DNA of 64,000 nucleotides from Odontesthes bonariensis. Its lineage: Eukaryota; Chordata; Actinopteri; Atheriniformes; Atherinopsidae. Within the stretch, counting starts at the first letter, position 1. Every line of letters starts with the position of its first letter. Shown here piece after piece: positions 10,999-23,773 of the stretch. The position numbers and the translations under genes were made by a program. The stretch spans positions 10,134,743 through 10,198,742 of the forward strand of contig NC_134510.1 in assembly GCF_027942865.1 (NCBI RefSeq). Direction: 5' to 3'. Under the pieces are notes generated by a model. It saw nothing but the letters and a program-made list of their open reading frames with translations, was not told where the DNA came from and ran no database searches.

Positions 10999-13900
10999 CT
11001 ACCTTGATCGCGACTTAGACTTGTGTTTGCGGCTTGCCTTCTTACCAGACTTGTGAGATTTTTCCGTCGACCTTGAGCGACTACGTTTGGATTTCTTAGA
11101 TTTCTTTTCCTTGCTAACTTCAGGTGTGGGGGATCTACTAGAGTCAGAGTCTGAGCGCCTCTTGCTAGCTTTGCCGGAGCCCTTCCTGCTGGATTTGCTA
11201 TCCTGTCGAGAGCGCTTGTCACTCTGGGAGTCTGTGCAAAAGTCACTCTCTTTCCTTTTCTTTGATTTGCCATTCTCTTCTGTAGATAGAGAGCTCCCCT
11301 TTTCCTTTTCTTTGGCCTTTGGCTTTTCTTTCTTTTTATCCACCTCTTTTTCTCTATCCTTATCCTTCTTTTTCTTGTCTTTATCATGGCTTCGACTCCT
11401 TTCTCTCCTTCTGTCTCTGTCTTTGCTGGAGGCCTTTTGTTTGTGTTTGCTACTACGACTGTGACTGCTGTCCCTGCGCTCCCGGCTCCGTTTCCTCTCC
11501 TTGTCCCTCGCTCTGTCTCTGCTGTGACTGCGGCTGTCTCGGGCTCTGGCCCTGCCTCTATCTCGCTCTCGGGATCGGGATCTACTCCTGCGACTCCTGT
11601 GCTCCCTGGACTCGCTGCGGTCTTTCTTGTTGCGGCCCGATCGCTCTGCGCTGCTCCTCCTCCTGTCCCTGCCCTTCTCACTGCGTTCACTACGATGCCT
11701 GTGGGGGCTGTGGCTGCGACTGCGCCGATGGGCCTTGTGGGAAGAAGAGCGGCTACGCCTCCTCTTCCTCCGCGGGGAGGACGACCGAGAAGAACTACGA
11801 GAAGACGGTGAGGAGGAGGACGACGAGGAAGATGAGCGGGAGCTGCTGCGGCTGGAGGAGGAGCGGGAGCTGCTGCTGTGACCGTTGGCTGGGGAATCGC
11901 TGCCGCCCCGCCCGGACCGCTCCTTGCCTCTGCCTGACGGCTTGCCCTCACTGCCCTCCCTCTCGCTGCGGGACCTCCGCCTGTCTACCAGGGGCTCTGG
12001 CTCCCTTTCTTTTAGTTCCTGTTTGTGTGGATTTTCTAACTGACCCTCATCATATTCCCCCCTTTCTCTACTCAATCTCTCCTTCGCCATCTCCTCTGTA
12101 AAAACACAAAGACAAGAATTGAAAATAAGCAGGTGCTGTTAGGACAACAAAGACACTAAACATTTTTTAAACTGACTTACACCTTAAATTCTGTTATAAG
12201 ATGGAGTTGTAAGCAGATTTAACTTCAGCAAAGTTACGTTTCAAACAGATGTGGTGTGTTCTTAGCTAAAAAAAGCTTACCGCGTGCTAACAGAGCCTCT
12301 TGTGCTTGTTTGTCTTGCAGCTGCTGCACCTCGCGCTCTTTGCGGCGGAAGGCGTCCTGCTTTTCCCGGATGCGGTGGCGCAACTCTTCCTCATCCGTGT
12401 CAGAGGATTCAGATCCTCGGGGGCTGCGGCCATCCTCGTCCTCGCTTTCATCTGACCCATAGTCACCAAGCCCGCCTGCCACAACAGAGCCCCCGGGTTG
12501 TTGAGAGTTGGAAAGGAGCAAGATCCTTTCTCACAATCAGGTTCCAATTATGAAACCATTCAATCCCAACTCAAGGTCCCAATGAAAAGGCACTTACTCC
12601 TGTACAACTGTATTTATGGCTCATAAACCTCTTCAAGCGAAAAGTACACATATAGGTCTTAAACACATGTGCTGATGTAAAAACCTTGTAATAAAAAGCA
12701 TGCTTGTGCAAAACTAAAAAGCAAATCAGCTGCCATATTTGCCTGAACTTAGGTAGAAACTTAGGTCATACATTAGTGTCATGTCTTGTGCACGTTGTTC
12801 CCTTGTTCCTGCTAATACCGCACTATGCATTAACAATATTCCCCCTCCCCTCCCCCCCAGTGACAGAAAAAGGGATACTCACTGAGACCAGTCAGAGAAG
12901 CCAGTGCACTTGACTGTGCCAGCTGTTTTGCAGGAGCTTTGATTCACATCAACAACAGGAACAACATGTTAAAACACATACTGCCATTGTCTCAAAGGCA
13001 AGAGAGTCGCTAGAGAAGAGGGTGGGTCACAGATAAAGCACTATTCACAAGAGCTGCCTTTGGTAACAAGAGAAAAGAAGAAAGAAAAAAAATAAATGAA
13101 AACAAAAATGGAGAAAAGAGAGAGAGTTAACAAACAAATTCTGTCACACAATCAAACAAGTCGGAAAGGAGGGAAAGAACCAATCTGTACTAATGCAGTC
13201 ACTTCAATGGAGGAAGCCACTAGTATCTATAGGCGGGTGCTGGCCAGTCAGTGCTGAGACTTTAGTCAGTAAAGCAGCCATTCAGCAGGTCCTTCAATAC
13301 CAAGATGAGCAGGTTTCCAAATACTGTTTGTGAAAAATATTCCTCCGCTCTCTCTCTGATGCATTAGCAGAGAATGGTTGACAGTGCATATCAGAAACTC
13401 TCCCACATTTGCTGCTCAATCGCCCCTCTTTACAGGGCATAAGTGAGTACTTCAAACAGGCTATCATGTACAAAACAGATTCTCTCCAGACTTTAACAGT
13501 AGAAGATGCATGAACTGGAAAGACAAGAGCAGACCTCGTGTGGCTTTCCTGTGAGTCTCTCGGGCCACGTGCAGAATCTCTTCGTTCGTGACCGCGAGAA
13601 GGATCTCTGTCAGAAGAGTTTTTGTGATGCCCATCTGAAAAAGGAAAAACAGAACACGCACGTCTGAGCATTTTAGTTATCCCAGCCGAGAAACAGTCAT
13701 TCTCTGGATGTGGACAGAGTGGTCGAACTGACCAGCAGCTCTTCCTTTAACTCCTCCGTTATTTCAGGTTCGCTATCTTCAGCAGGAGGGGATGGAGTCC
13801 GGACAGAAAACTCTCTTTTAACGGAAGTCTTTTCTTCTTCCTCATTCTCATCGATTCCCTCGTCGTCGCTGTCCTGATCCAAACAGACGAGGACACAACG

Positions 13901-16900
13901 GTTCAATCAACAGAAAAGCACACAGCGCTCCCGTAGAGAATATCACTGCTACTGACACACACAAAAAAACAAAAAAACATTCTGCATCAAAGTCCACAGA
14001 TGAGGTGCTTACAAATTTGCTCTTGCGGGGCACACGCGGCCCGTCCCCTTCCTCGAAGACCTCGGCCTCTTTGCCGTCGTCTTTTGCCATTTCGGCGCGC
14101 TCCTTTTCCATTCGCTCCCGCTCTAGCTTCTTCTGCTTCTCCCGGTCCATCTTTTCAAGACCCTCTCGGATCCATGCTGGTAGGGTGCGTCTCTTCACAG
14201 CGTCTAAAATTATGTCAAATGAAGAATCTATGGATCCAATTCTATAAGATGCAAATGTCATTTTTGAGCTTTAAAAGTCCTATTTACAACAACTTGTACA
14301 GTTTATTTATCCATTTCTCTTCCTGATGACAGAGAGAGCACAAAGCGAGTTCCCAAAAACTGACTCTTTAACATATACCACGCAACCGTGCACCTTTCTA
14401 TTCATTCGATTGCTCAGTGGAAGACAAACATGCGTCTAAAACATTTCTTTTCTCATGTGTCTATGCATGAAATCTGCACGATATCTTTTCATTTCTCTGG
14501 ATTGTTGCTTGTTTTTAAATTCATTTAAATTATTTTATTTGTTTCTCTTTATATTATTTTATGCATTTTTAATGCTTCTTCCACTCCCTGCTGCAATGCT
14601 TTTATTTTATGTAAAGCACTTTGAATTGTTTTTTACATGAATATAAACAAATAAATTTGATTTTTTTTTTTTTTTTTTTTAAAGTTCCACACAAATTCAA
14701 GTCTCTCAAAATGCACTAATCCCTCGTAGAACAGAGCCCCAGGCTAAATCTGTTTTCTGATGTGTATGGTGTAAACATGAATAATGGGACTGTTTATACA
14801 TCATTCAGCTGTTTTAGTTATCACTCCAACACAATAAGTTACCATGTTCAAAGAGATCAGCGGCAGAAGCAACTTAAGTTCCTAACGCAGACAGAAAGAC
14901 TGCAGGGAGAGCTCAGGTAAGGCAAGGAGGGACCAACAATGAGGAGCCTGTGTTTGTGGTATGATGGGAATGCCGCGTGTACATTGTAAGCCAGCGCAGG
15001 CACTTTTAAACTTTTCTGGGTGTTTCTGCAATTTACTTTTGAAACTTTAGTTGCACAGAAACAGCAAGAAATATAAAACCTCAAAGAGCAACACAAAACC
15101 TGAACAGCGTATAAAAAAGGAGTCCAAAAAAGCACTACTAATAAATCATTTCAAACTTGTAAGATACAACTGTTAATGTGCAAAATTAATGTCAAATATA
15201 ATAATATTAAGTGCTTTATGACATGCGCTTTTCACACCTTAAGTGTTAATACTGCAACCAAGAATGCCTGTTTCCTATATGACTGACATGATGCCGATAG
15301 CCCTCAAATAACTCCATTCGAGAATATCTACCAATATTTCAATGTCAGAATTTTTTTAAACTTAAAAATCTGGATCAGTCCAAAGAAGTCCAGTGATCTG
15401 TGAGAATCTAATCTATAATGAAAAACCAGCAGGGAGAGGATTACATTTACTTCTGCATCCATCAGTAACTCCTAATGATGTAAAGATTTGAATTAATGCG
15501 ACCTGGACCTGTGATTAAATCACAGAACATGCACGACTGAATTTACTGATTAAAATGACTTTTCAGAGTTCCAATAATTCGTTTTATGTACATTTCATTA
15601 AATAGGTAGAAAATGAAATAAAACCAAAAAGAAAATATTCCAGACCTCTGAAAATAAACAGAAGTATTCAACGTTTTTACGAATCGAGTATCTTTTGGCA
15701 TTTGAAGATCAGCAGATATCGTGACTCACCTAGCGTTGCCGGGGCCTCCGGTTTGACAGGGAGCTGAATGGGGGATCGGGGCCGGTCTCTGAACCCAGGT
15801 GGTCGGGCATCTCGCCGGTTCTGAGGAGGACCCTGCCAGTACGGAGAGTGAAAGCCTGAGGGAGTGGGGGCGAAGGACGAAGCAGCTCCATGCTGTGGGG
15901 AGACAGCACAAAGTGAAAATTAAAAGGTGGTTAAAACTACAGAGGGCTCTCCTTTCCTGGCAACTAGTTGTGGATTGTTGTCTCAAACATGTTAGCAGAT
16001 GTGTATCTATCACTGCTGACTGGATTAGATAAGTCTGGGTTAAAAAGAAAACTAAAAAGAAAACCTAAACAACAAAATAGCTGCTTAAGAAAAAAAAAAG
16101 AAAAGAAAGAAAAATAAAAAGCCAAACCATGCTGAGCCCTCAACAAGCCAAAACTTTCCTCTGCACAGCCGCAAGAAAGAAAATGACTGATACACCTAGA
16201 TGCAGGGATCCGGCAGTGTCTGTGGACTGCTTCTTCTTCTGTTACTTGGCTGTCACACTAAAACCAAAAAGCTTCAACATTTTCTACTGTAGCATCTGCA
16301 TACCTGATAGTCAAACTGGTTCATGGCCATGGGGGCCATGGCGTAGCTGTCGGGCTGTGCCCCATACCCATGGCTGTTCTGGGGGTAAACCCCGTGGTGG
16401 GCCTCAGAGTTGAACTCCACACTGTCCTGGCTGTTGCTGTCCTCGCTGGGGTTCACCACATCCATTGGTCCTGATCCTGGAGGGATCCAGGCCTGGTCTG
16501 GGGGTGGAGGAGGTGGAGGAGGAGGGGGCTGACCGTGCATTCCCCACTCTGTTAATAACCACAAACACCAGCGGAACATAAACACCTTTGAAGCAGCTAC
16601 AAAAGACATTTTCCATTTCTCAAGATTGCCTGACATAGAGTTTGTCTGAAAAACAAGTACTTAAAATGTGGTAAGTAGGGTCAAATATTACATGAAAACC
16701 ATGCAGGTCTGAAAGGTCATGAGAAATCACACAGGGCCAAAAAGGTGGGATTTTTTTAACATTGTGAGAAACAAGGTCCATTAATTCAGAATTCATAAAT
16801 CAGAGACTTTGGGATGCAGCTCTGAAACCTGACCTATGCGCTGTTACCCAGGGCCTCTTAATGTAACGTCAGCGAGTAGCTTTTATTTACTGCGGCACCA

Positions 16901-17963
16901 GGACTTAAAGTGCAACTTGATAAAGGCAACAATTTAAACCCAAATGTAATCTATACTCTGCCTGCTGTGTGCCGATATGTCATCTGCTTATCCATTTAAG
17001 GTTTGTTTTTTGAGCATAGCAGCAGGGCTTAAGATGTTTCTAGGAAGAAAACTGCACCCGCTCTCATGTACTTAATAAATAAATCAGTTGAGAATTATTT
17101 CAATATAATTTCTTGTGCCAAACACAAAGAATGGGAGGGAAATTAATAGAGTAAAGAATGGGAAAAATAAGACTAATTTTGACCAGAAATATCAGGTACT
17201 TTAGCCCAAGGATTTTTTTTAGGAATTAAACAAATTGTCTAGACCATTGTTGTCTATGTTCTAACTGCAATCTAATGTATTACACAGAAACATTTGTTCA
17301 CTGTCGATGAAATGTGCTTCAACAAAAAGCAGCATCTCTCTTTCCCTACAGAGATGGGATGAGGTATGCGTCTTGATATGTTATTTAGAATTTAACCATC
17401 GAGAATCGGAGTATCTTTTTTCTGATTTGTGGCTTGGCTCTCGTGACTGCTCGTCCCTTCTGCTACTACTTTTAGACCTTGGTTCTCGTGGTAGAAATGG
17501 AGAAGGAGACACTGAAAGCCTCTTAAGAAAGATCCTGCAATCCAAATGCAGCTATTGTGTACCTGGCTGCCACATTCTGCCAAATGGTTGGTCACCCTGG
17601 AAAGCTCCATGGTTACTCTGTCCGACAGACTCAAGGCCGGGGATGTCTTGGCCATTGGGCTGAACATTGTGCGGTTGTGGTGCTCCCGTCGACTCCTTTT
17701 GGGCTATCCATGCCTGTGCAAGAGCAGCCCAGTCCACTTGACCTAAACAAATCAAAACACGCACGGATTTCAAATGCACCTTTTAAGCGTTTCCAGTCAA
17801 TCCTGCTGGAGCAGTGAAAACCTCTTTCTTTTCAACGTAAACGCTTTGACAGTGTGTTTCTCATCACTCACTGACCTGGATCATGCTGGTGTTGAAAAGA
17901 CTGCATCCACTGCTGCTGGCTGAGAGGCCACTGCGGCCAAGGCTGTCCTCCCTGGTCCCACAT
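10999..17963 (-). CDS. pnisr: PNN-interacting serine/arginine-rich protein PNISR
   Basis: PNISR is a nuclear-speckle SR-related protein that binds pinin and is linked to pre-mRNA processing. Coding exons in transcript order are 17963-17876, 17742-17563, 16548-16304, 15892-15730, 14203-14013, 13873-13733, 13634-13535, 12936-12883, 12475-12281 and 12095-10999. All phases agree, giving 817 aa (human about 805). The protein opens MWDQGGQPWPQWPLSQQQ and then has VDWAALAQAWIAQ, RMWQPEWGMH, a Pro run, DAVKRRTLPAWIREGLEKM, KTLLTEILLAVTNEEI, RGSESSDTDEEELRHRIR, and a terminal RS/RE/K-rich domain (about residues 453-817) ending RKHKSKSRSR. The last exon alone encodes the whole RS domain in about 1.1 kb. 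Its low complexity opens long frames in other phases, which are shadows. Confidence 0.96.
14420..14676 (+). mobile_element. LINE 3' tail in PNISR intron
   Basis: The sequence matches the 3' end of the element at 29305-29822 almost base for base: TCATGTGTCTATGCATGAAA, TTTTTAAATTCATTTAAAT, CACTCCCTGCTGCAATGCTT, TTTATGTAAAGCACTTT, then AATAAATTTGATTT and a poly-T run. Only the last few codons and the 3' UTR of the element are present, so it is a strongly 5'-truncated insertion. It is antisense to PNISR. Confidence 0.75.
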
Positions 17964-18479
17964 CACCCCTCTTCTTAATAACACCTGTAAAATCCGGATA
18001 GGCTACGTTTATTTTTAGACGACTTTACATTAAGTGCTGCAGACTGTGCGCTATAGAATTACACTCGACTGATGGCCAGCTTTAGTTTTGATAAAAGCGC
18101 TAACGTTACAGCCGACTCACCAATTCGGTGAATGTTAGCGACTCCAGCTAAACGGAAACCATTTAAATTGGTAATGGTGACTATATACACTATCTAGCAC
18201 TGGGTGTCACGCCACATTGAAGTATGGCACTGAAATAATACCTGGGTCGTTAAAATACCATCCTTTGAGACTGCCTCGAGTCATGAGTTTGCGAGCTAAT
18301 AAAGCTCGCTCAAGCTAACATAAGCTAGGCTAGGTAAGCTGCATCTTAAAGGCTTGGAGGTAGCAGTAAGGTCATTTATGTGGCTGCACAAATGTGCATT
18401 TGAGTTTAAATAGCCTACAAATTGAAAAGTGTGGCTGAAATGAATGCCTACGCTGCAATCCAAGTCACACAACTCCCAC

Positions 18480-18560
18480 CTTTTCCAGTCAGTTTTTCTC
18501 CGGCGTTGCGGTTCCAAATCAAAATGGCTGCGACAGAGAGCTGCTCGAAGGAAGTGTGAA
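18480..18560 (-). promoter_or_regulatory. pnisr: PNISR candidate 5' non-coding exon and promoter
   Basis: On the minus strand a candidate non-coding exon ends AAAAG|GTGGGAG with its last base at 18480. A matching acceptor, TTACAG, lies just upstream of the PNISR start codon (about 17988). AAAATGGCTGC on plus at about 18521-18531 resembles the YY1 box found at housekeeping start sites. The transcription start itself is not visible. Confidence 0.5.
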
Positions 18561-19239
18561 GTGAAGCTCTGCTGCCTTCACAGGCTGCTGGGAATGTCAC
18601 CATTCAGTCTTTGTGAACGTTCTCATGTAGCAACGCTGCCCTTGACGGAAAAGAGACCAAGTTTCAAGGTCATAAAATGGAAATAAAGAGATTTTAATAT
18701 TGTTTTTCATTCTGTACGTACTCGAGAGGTTACTATGAATCTAAAAGATGTGAACAACAAAGGTATAGGTGTCATATTTCAGCCTGTATTCTACTCTGTT
18801 TTCTGTGCACTGAGAATCTCTTTCAGTATAAAATTTCAATCTCTAACATTAGAATGTCCACAAAGTAAATGTATGGTTAGTCCTACAGTAAATGCTTTTT
18901 CTTTTACCTTATGCTAATACCTCTTCATCACAATTGGAATCACACAACCACCAATAGATGAGACTGTTGAGACTGAACAAAAAGACACCCAGCAATTCAG
19001 GAGTGTTAAAATGAGTCCTGTCATTGATTCAATGGACTAACTGCTATGTAAAAAAAAACAAAAAAACAACAACAACAGAGTATCCTCTGTGTGAAAATGA
19101 AAGCAAGACCTCTTTCAATACTAAAGTTAGACTTTTCAGGACATAATACACTTTTATTCCTCACATTGAAATGAACAGAGTAAGAAGCAGCCCAGTGCTG
19201 CTCATCAAATGCACTTGATTAAGTGATTTGGAGAAAACC

Positions 19240-19720
19240 AAACACGTATCACATATCAGCCCAAACACCTCATACCAACTGTCAAACAGAGAGGTGATGA
19301 TTTGGAATGGTGGGCATTTGGGCACCTTGCAGTCATTGTGTCAGCCACGGACTCCTCTGTGTAGCACTTGTTAAACCATCTGGCCCGCGGCAGAAACTCG
19401 CTCACACAGCTGGACAATAATCTCAAGCGCACTGAGAAATCTACCACAGAATGAATGAAGAGACTTATAACACCAGACAGAAAATAATTACTTGAAGTTA
19501 ATGCTGCTAGTGGTGGTTATACAAGTTGTTGAATCATAGGGTGTAGATAAGTTTTACACTACTTCTGAATTTTGGCCTAATTTTTGTTAAACAGTTAAAT
19601 ACAAGGTGTAAAAAGTAATGTTTTGTTGTTCAAGTGACATTGCATTTACCCCCTTTTTAAGACTTGGTAAGGACTAGATGATTTTTGCTTTGCCGTGATA
19701 CGGTTAACCTCAGAACTGAA
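19240..19720 (+). mobile_element. Tc1/mariner transposase relic (3' part)
   Basis: Broken plus-strand reading gives NTSYQLSNREVMIWNGGHLG, which corresponds to the HLIPTVKHGGG..MIW..GHLA block of Tc1-like transposases, followed by decayed C-terminal sequence. The trailing sequence (TTTTTGTTAAA, a GGTGTAA block, AAGACTTGGTAAGGACTAGA) matches the ends of the relics near 30100 and 42900, so at least three copies of one family lie in this window. Stops and indels show that it is dead. Confidence 0.6.
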
Positions 19721-20189
19721 AGAGGGTGTGCTTTATTTTTCACATGAATGTGAATGTTTCGGTGTTCACTCATCATGTTATAAGCATGTTCATTGAGTTA
19801 TTCTAACTGGACATCACAAGTGCTTCTGTAGAGTATTTTCAGTTTTCAAAGTCAGTCATGGCATTGAATTCCATTTTGCTGCCTTGATTTTCTACTTTGG
19901 GGCCTGTATTTTCATTGTACTCTTTCTGCATTAGTTTTCCATGAAAAAAACACATTCATAATGCAGTTACTGAGAGGCTAAGCATAAAAAATGATCAAAT
20001 GTAACGTAAAAAAGGGCACATTATTAAAAAGGTGTGCAACATTTCTGCTCTTTCTGCTTTGATTTGATCTTTCATTTAGATCAACAGTGTTTAAAGTGTG
20101 CACAACCAAACATTGGCTTTTATTTTTTTAACTCTTACTATTTTAAGTCATAATGTGCTTTTTGATGCAAATCATAAGCTGAAAAAATA

Positions 20190-21060
20190 CAGGTGCGTGC
20201 ATCTGCCCTCAGTGACTACAGACCAGTTGCCCTAATATAACATATAGTTAAAGTCCTGGAAAGACTGTTATTGGCTCACTTTGATAAGCAAGAGAAAACC
20301 TCTCAGGACCCACAACAGTTTGCTTATCGTCCTGGGGTATGTGTTGAAGATGTCATCATCTGCCTGCTTCAGTGAGCCCACTCTCATCTTGATAAAGCAG
20401 GCAGCACGGTGAGGATCATGTTCTTTGATTTCTCCACTGCTTTTGACCAAATACAGCCTGCACTGTTATGTAAGAGGCTGCAGAAAATACAGCTTGATGC
20501 CTCCACAACCACCTGGATTATTGACTACTTGACAAACAGACCACAGTTTGTGAGACTGAAGGGTTGTGTGTCAGCAGCACAGGAGCACCACAGTGGACTG
20601 TACTCTCAGCATTTTTCTACACTCTGTACATCTCAGACTTCCAGTACAGACTTCCAGTGAGTCCTGTCACCTACAGAAATACTCGATGACTCCGCAGTTG
20701 TCGGGTGTAGACTCAAAAGAAATCCAACAAAGTGATAAAGAAGGCCGGCTCTGTGCTGGGGAGACCGCTCTGGCGCCCCTGGAGCTGATTGTCAAAAGAA
20801 GAATGCTGCTCACGCTAGTTGATGTAAAGAACAACACTGACCATCCTCTTCATGACATCGTGTTGAAACAACAGAGTGCGATCAGTTCAAGGCTTCTTCA
20901 GCTCCGATGCAAAAATGAAAGATGCAGGAGGTCCTTCGTGCCAGCAGCAATCAGTGTTTAGAATGAAAGCTTGTAATGATTACTTTAATGAAAGAAAATG
21001 TTATAAATTACTGCAACTACATGATATGTAGTTATGATGGCGTAAATAAAGTATTTTTTC
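20190..21060 (+). mobile_element. Degenerate LINE with reverse-transcriptase blocks
   Basis: Plus-strand reading in shifting frames gives SDYRPVAL, VKVLERLLLAHF, QFAYRPG.C.ED, then MRIMFFDFSTAF and WIIDYLTNRPQFVRL, which are consecutive blocks of a fish non-LTR reverse transcriptase. The part after that, with the catalytic box, is damaged. The 3' section ends with CRRSFVPAAISV, a usual C-terminal sequence of these elements. Internal stops make it a pseudogene. Confidence 0.75.
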
Positions 21061-21878
21061 ATTTCATTTTAATTCAATTTCAAAACATTTCATCACCATG
21101 TAACATTGACAAAAACAAAAAGTTAATCTGGGACCCTTTGGGCCTCATGACGTTTATCTGCCCATTTTGCCAGTTTGGTGACGTCACTATTTACTAAGAA
21201 TTAGGATGTGTTAGTATCCTTCCCGATTAAGGTCAGGTGTAGCAAAGAGACTGCTGCTTCTCATTGACAGTTATAGCCGAAGGTGGCGTGCGTGGTGTTT
21301 AGCAACCCTATAAGTCTTACTGATTTCCACTATTCTACAAAAACATTTGTAAATGCTAGAATATATTCCTTGTTCCAGTAAAATTCACTTATTATATCGG
21401 AGCTGGGCTGCAGTGTTGACGTGTACACACTGCGTTGATGTGTAATCTTTGTGTTTATAGGCAATGCGGAATGGATTTCAAATCTGTAATCTGCCTGTCC
21501 GTTCATGTTAGACTGAACAAAAAAAGTCTTAACTATCGACTAAATATAATGTTACAACCATGTTTTGTGTTATGAACATACATTGAAATCAGTGTGAGAG
21601 TGTCCACAGATTTCTTTTCGCTCCTTTTGTTCTTTGACCACTCACAGAAGGTGACATCAGGAGTTCTAGAACATTGACAGTTGTAACCTCACAAGGAGAT
21701 TCTCTCTGTAGACTTCACTCACTCTTCAATCGGAACACACTCTGTTCTTTTGTGTCTTGAGGATCAACTGTGTTTGAGTACTCTCGAGTCTATTTTTGAA
21801 CTTTGCAGTGGGTGACTTCCAGTGTTGCCTTGACAGTTAAACCTCTTGTGTATTGAGATCCACAGCAACTAAATAACC

Positions 21879-23773
21879 ATGGAGTTTATTGATGGGACCT
21901 ACAGAGCCATAAGGGTATGTAAATGTAAATATAAATGTAAATGTATTTTATTTATACAGCCCTTTACAGACAATCCTTACGATGTACCAAAGTGCTTTAC
22001 AACAGGTAATAAATAAAGAGAAGAATAAGTAAAAACAAATAAAAACAATAAAAGAACAGTGAAAGCAATAAATTACAACAAAATCAAATAAGATAAAATA
22101 AGATAAAAGTGTCATCATACTACTGGGTATTAAAAGCAATCCTAAATAAGTAGGTTTTTAGCCTAGATTTGAAGAGTATGTTAGAGGTTTTTACCACTGG
22201 AGTAAGAGTGAACATCTACAGCCCCTCAAACTTTAGATAACAAACCCGTAAGTAACATTCTCATATTTGCTTCACAGGTGTTGTTTAACACGCCCATATA
22301 TGAGCAGACTCTGCAGACCTGCTGGCACACCGGCTCTTATAAGTCTCAGGTAAGACCCACTGCAATTTCATGGTCACTGGAAAAGACAGAGGGAGTTAAA
22401 ACCTCCCGAACTGAGTGTTGTACTGAACCATGAAGACGTGGTCCCTGGTTTGTTGGTCAGATTGCGCTGCTGACTGAACTTTTGAGGCTTCAGGAAGAAA
22501 AGCAGCTTCCCTCTGAGATGACTGCTGATGACATGACTGAGCTGCTGGTGGAGCAGAGCAAACACTCACTGAGAGTGAAGTGAGTTATTGACACACACAC
22601 ACAGACCGGCACTACCTTAACTTTGGGTGTAATGAGGAAGAGGAGAGCAGTGATGGTGAAGCTTGTGTTCTCTGCCTGTTTGAAGAGTCTGGGAGTTTCA
22701 GCTGGAGGACTTTGACAAGGCTGACGCCAGACCCCTTCTCCAGCTGGTAAGACCTCAGTCCTGAACAACTACAACAGAAGACTGGAGTTTATATTGTTGT
22801 TTATATGTCCAGGCTGAGGCTGGCCCTCTCATGTGATTCTTTGTTTCAGGTGTGGGAGGTGAACACCAGCATGAAAATGAGGGATATTGAGTTTGAGGCC
22901 AGAAGGCTGCTCAACTCACCAGAATCCATGCCTCCTCATCTTAAGTGAGTGAAGTCTGATTCACTGTTCTCGCCAGTTAAAGGGTGTGTTGTGGTGTTTC
23001 TGTGGGGTTGTGAATCATTCAAAATAAGCTGTTTAATTACTGCGACCAGACATCCAAAGATCATCAGTCAGGCTCAGAAGTTTGCCAAGAGCCTGAGAGA
23101 GCAGGAGCAGGAGGCCCCCAGCCCCAAACTGCTCGGCCCACGGGAAGTAGTGGTGGAAGTGGTTCCGAGAGTCCTGCAGGGCTTCTGGTCGCCTCCACCC
23201 TGCACTTTTTTCAGCATGCCGTCCAAGCGGCTCAGCAAAATGGCCATTGGTGTCACTAAAGCTGTAGAGGACCGGGTCTCGGCTGCTCTGCCCACCGTGC
23301 CTCCTCAGGTCGCCTTCACACGCTCCACCAGATATGACATGGTCCTGTCCGTCCAAGAAAGGGTGAGAGAGCTCTACCCCGAAGACGACCGGGCGAAGCT
23401 GATCAGCTGCTGTGCCGCAGAGATGCTGAACACCGTCGCTGATGTTGCAGCAGAAGAAATCTGTCAGCTATTTCAGACACAGACAAAAGAGTCTGCAAAC
23501 ATGAACATTACAACTGACCCAGCAGACGGTGCAGAAGCCAATACCTGCCTTCAACATGTGAATGAGGAGGACACCAAACCAGAGGGAGAAAGAGACTCTG
23601 CTGATCCTCCTGCCAACATTGAGCTGTATGAAGAAGAGGAGCCGCTGCTCAGCCAGGAATCTGACTCTGCTCCTCTGATTCCCTCCTCTGATCCTTCTGC
23701 CGACACCACCATCAGCCGGCAACCAAAGCTCAGTTCAGAGCCAGAATCTGCTGTCGGTAGGGACTCTGAGTAA
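21879..23773 (+). CDS. Unrecognised six-exon protein, 368 aa
   Basis: I do not recognise this protein. Exons are 21879-21914, 22278-22349, 22461-22579, 22686-22746, 22850-22944 and 23050-23773. Every junction is GT/AG and all phases agree, giving 368 aa from an ATG in ACCATGG context. Residues 1-120 are mixed alpha-helical in appearance (IALLTELLRLQEEKQLPSEM, then VWEFQLEDFDKADARPLLQL and VWEVNTSMKMRDIEFEARRL). Residues about 130-270 hold a compact region with FSMPSKRLSKMAIGVTKAVE and RYDMVLSVQERVRELYPEDD, then AAEMLNTVADVAAEEICQLF. The last 90 or so residues are Glu/Ser/Pro-rich and probably disordered. No signal peptide or membrane segment is visible. Two internal exons begin with VWE, suggesting an internal repeat. 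As I recall, human has no gene between PNISR and USP45. The model is well supported; the function is unknown. Confidence 0.85.
21930..22225 (-). repeat. Dispersed repeat in intron 1 of the plus-strand gene
   Basis: The segment has ATTTTATTTATACAGCCCTTT and AAAGTGCTTTACAACAGGTAA, then an A-rich run and GTAGGTTTTTAGCCTAGATTTG. This looks like the reversed 3' end of a fish retroelement. No target duplication was identified, so the class is uncertain. Confidence 0.5.

Larger units (their letters stand above)
18561..21878. other. Intergenic region between PNISR and the plus-strand gene
   Basis: Apart from the Tc1 relic at about 19240-19720 and the LINE relic at about 20190-21060, I see nothing coding. 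The last few hundred bases (about 21600-21878) should hold the promoter and 5' UTR of the plus-strand gene, but no TATA or initiator element is convincing. Confidence 0.45.

Noticed and set aside
10926-11951. 341-codon second minus-strand frame in PNISR, rich in Arg/Ala/Thr
   Set aside because: It is a frame shadow of the low-complexity RS-domain exon; the real frame continues the upstream exons in phase and ends like human PNISR.
11319-12101. 260-codon plus-strand frame rich in Cys/Ser/Pro
   Set aside because: It is the antisense of the RS repeats; Cys/Ser/Leu content is the expected complement of Arg/Ser/Glu codons.
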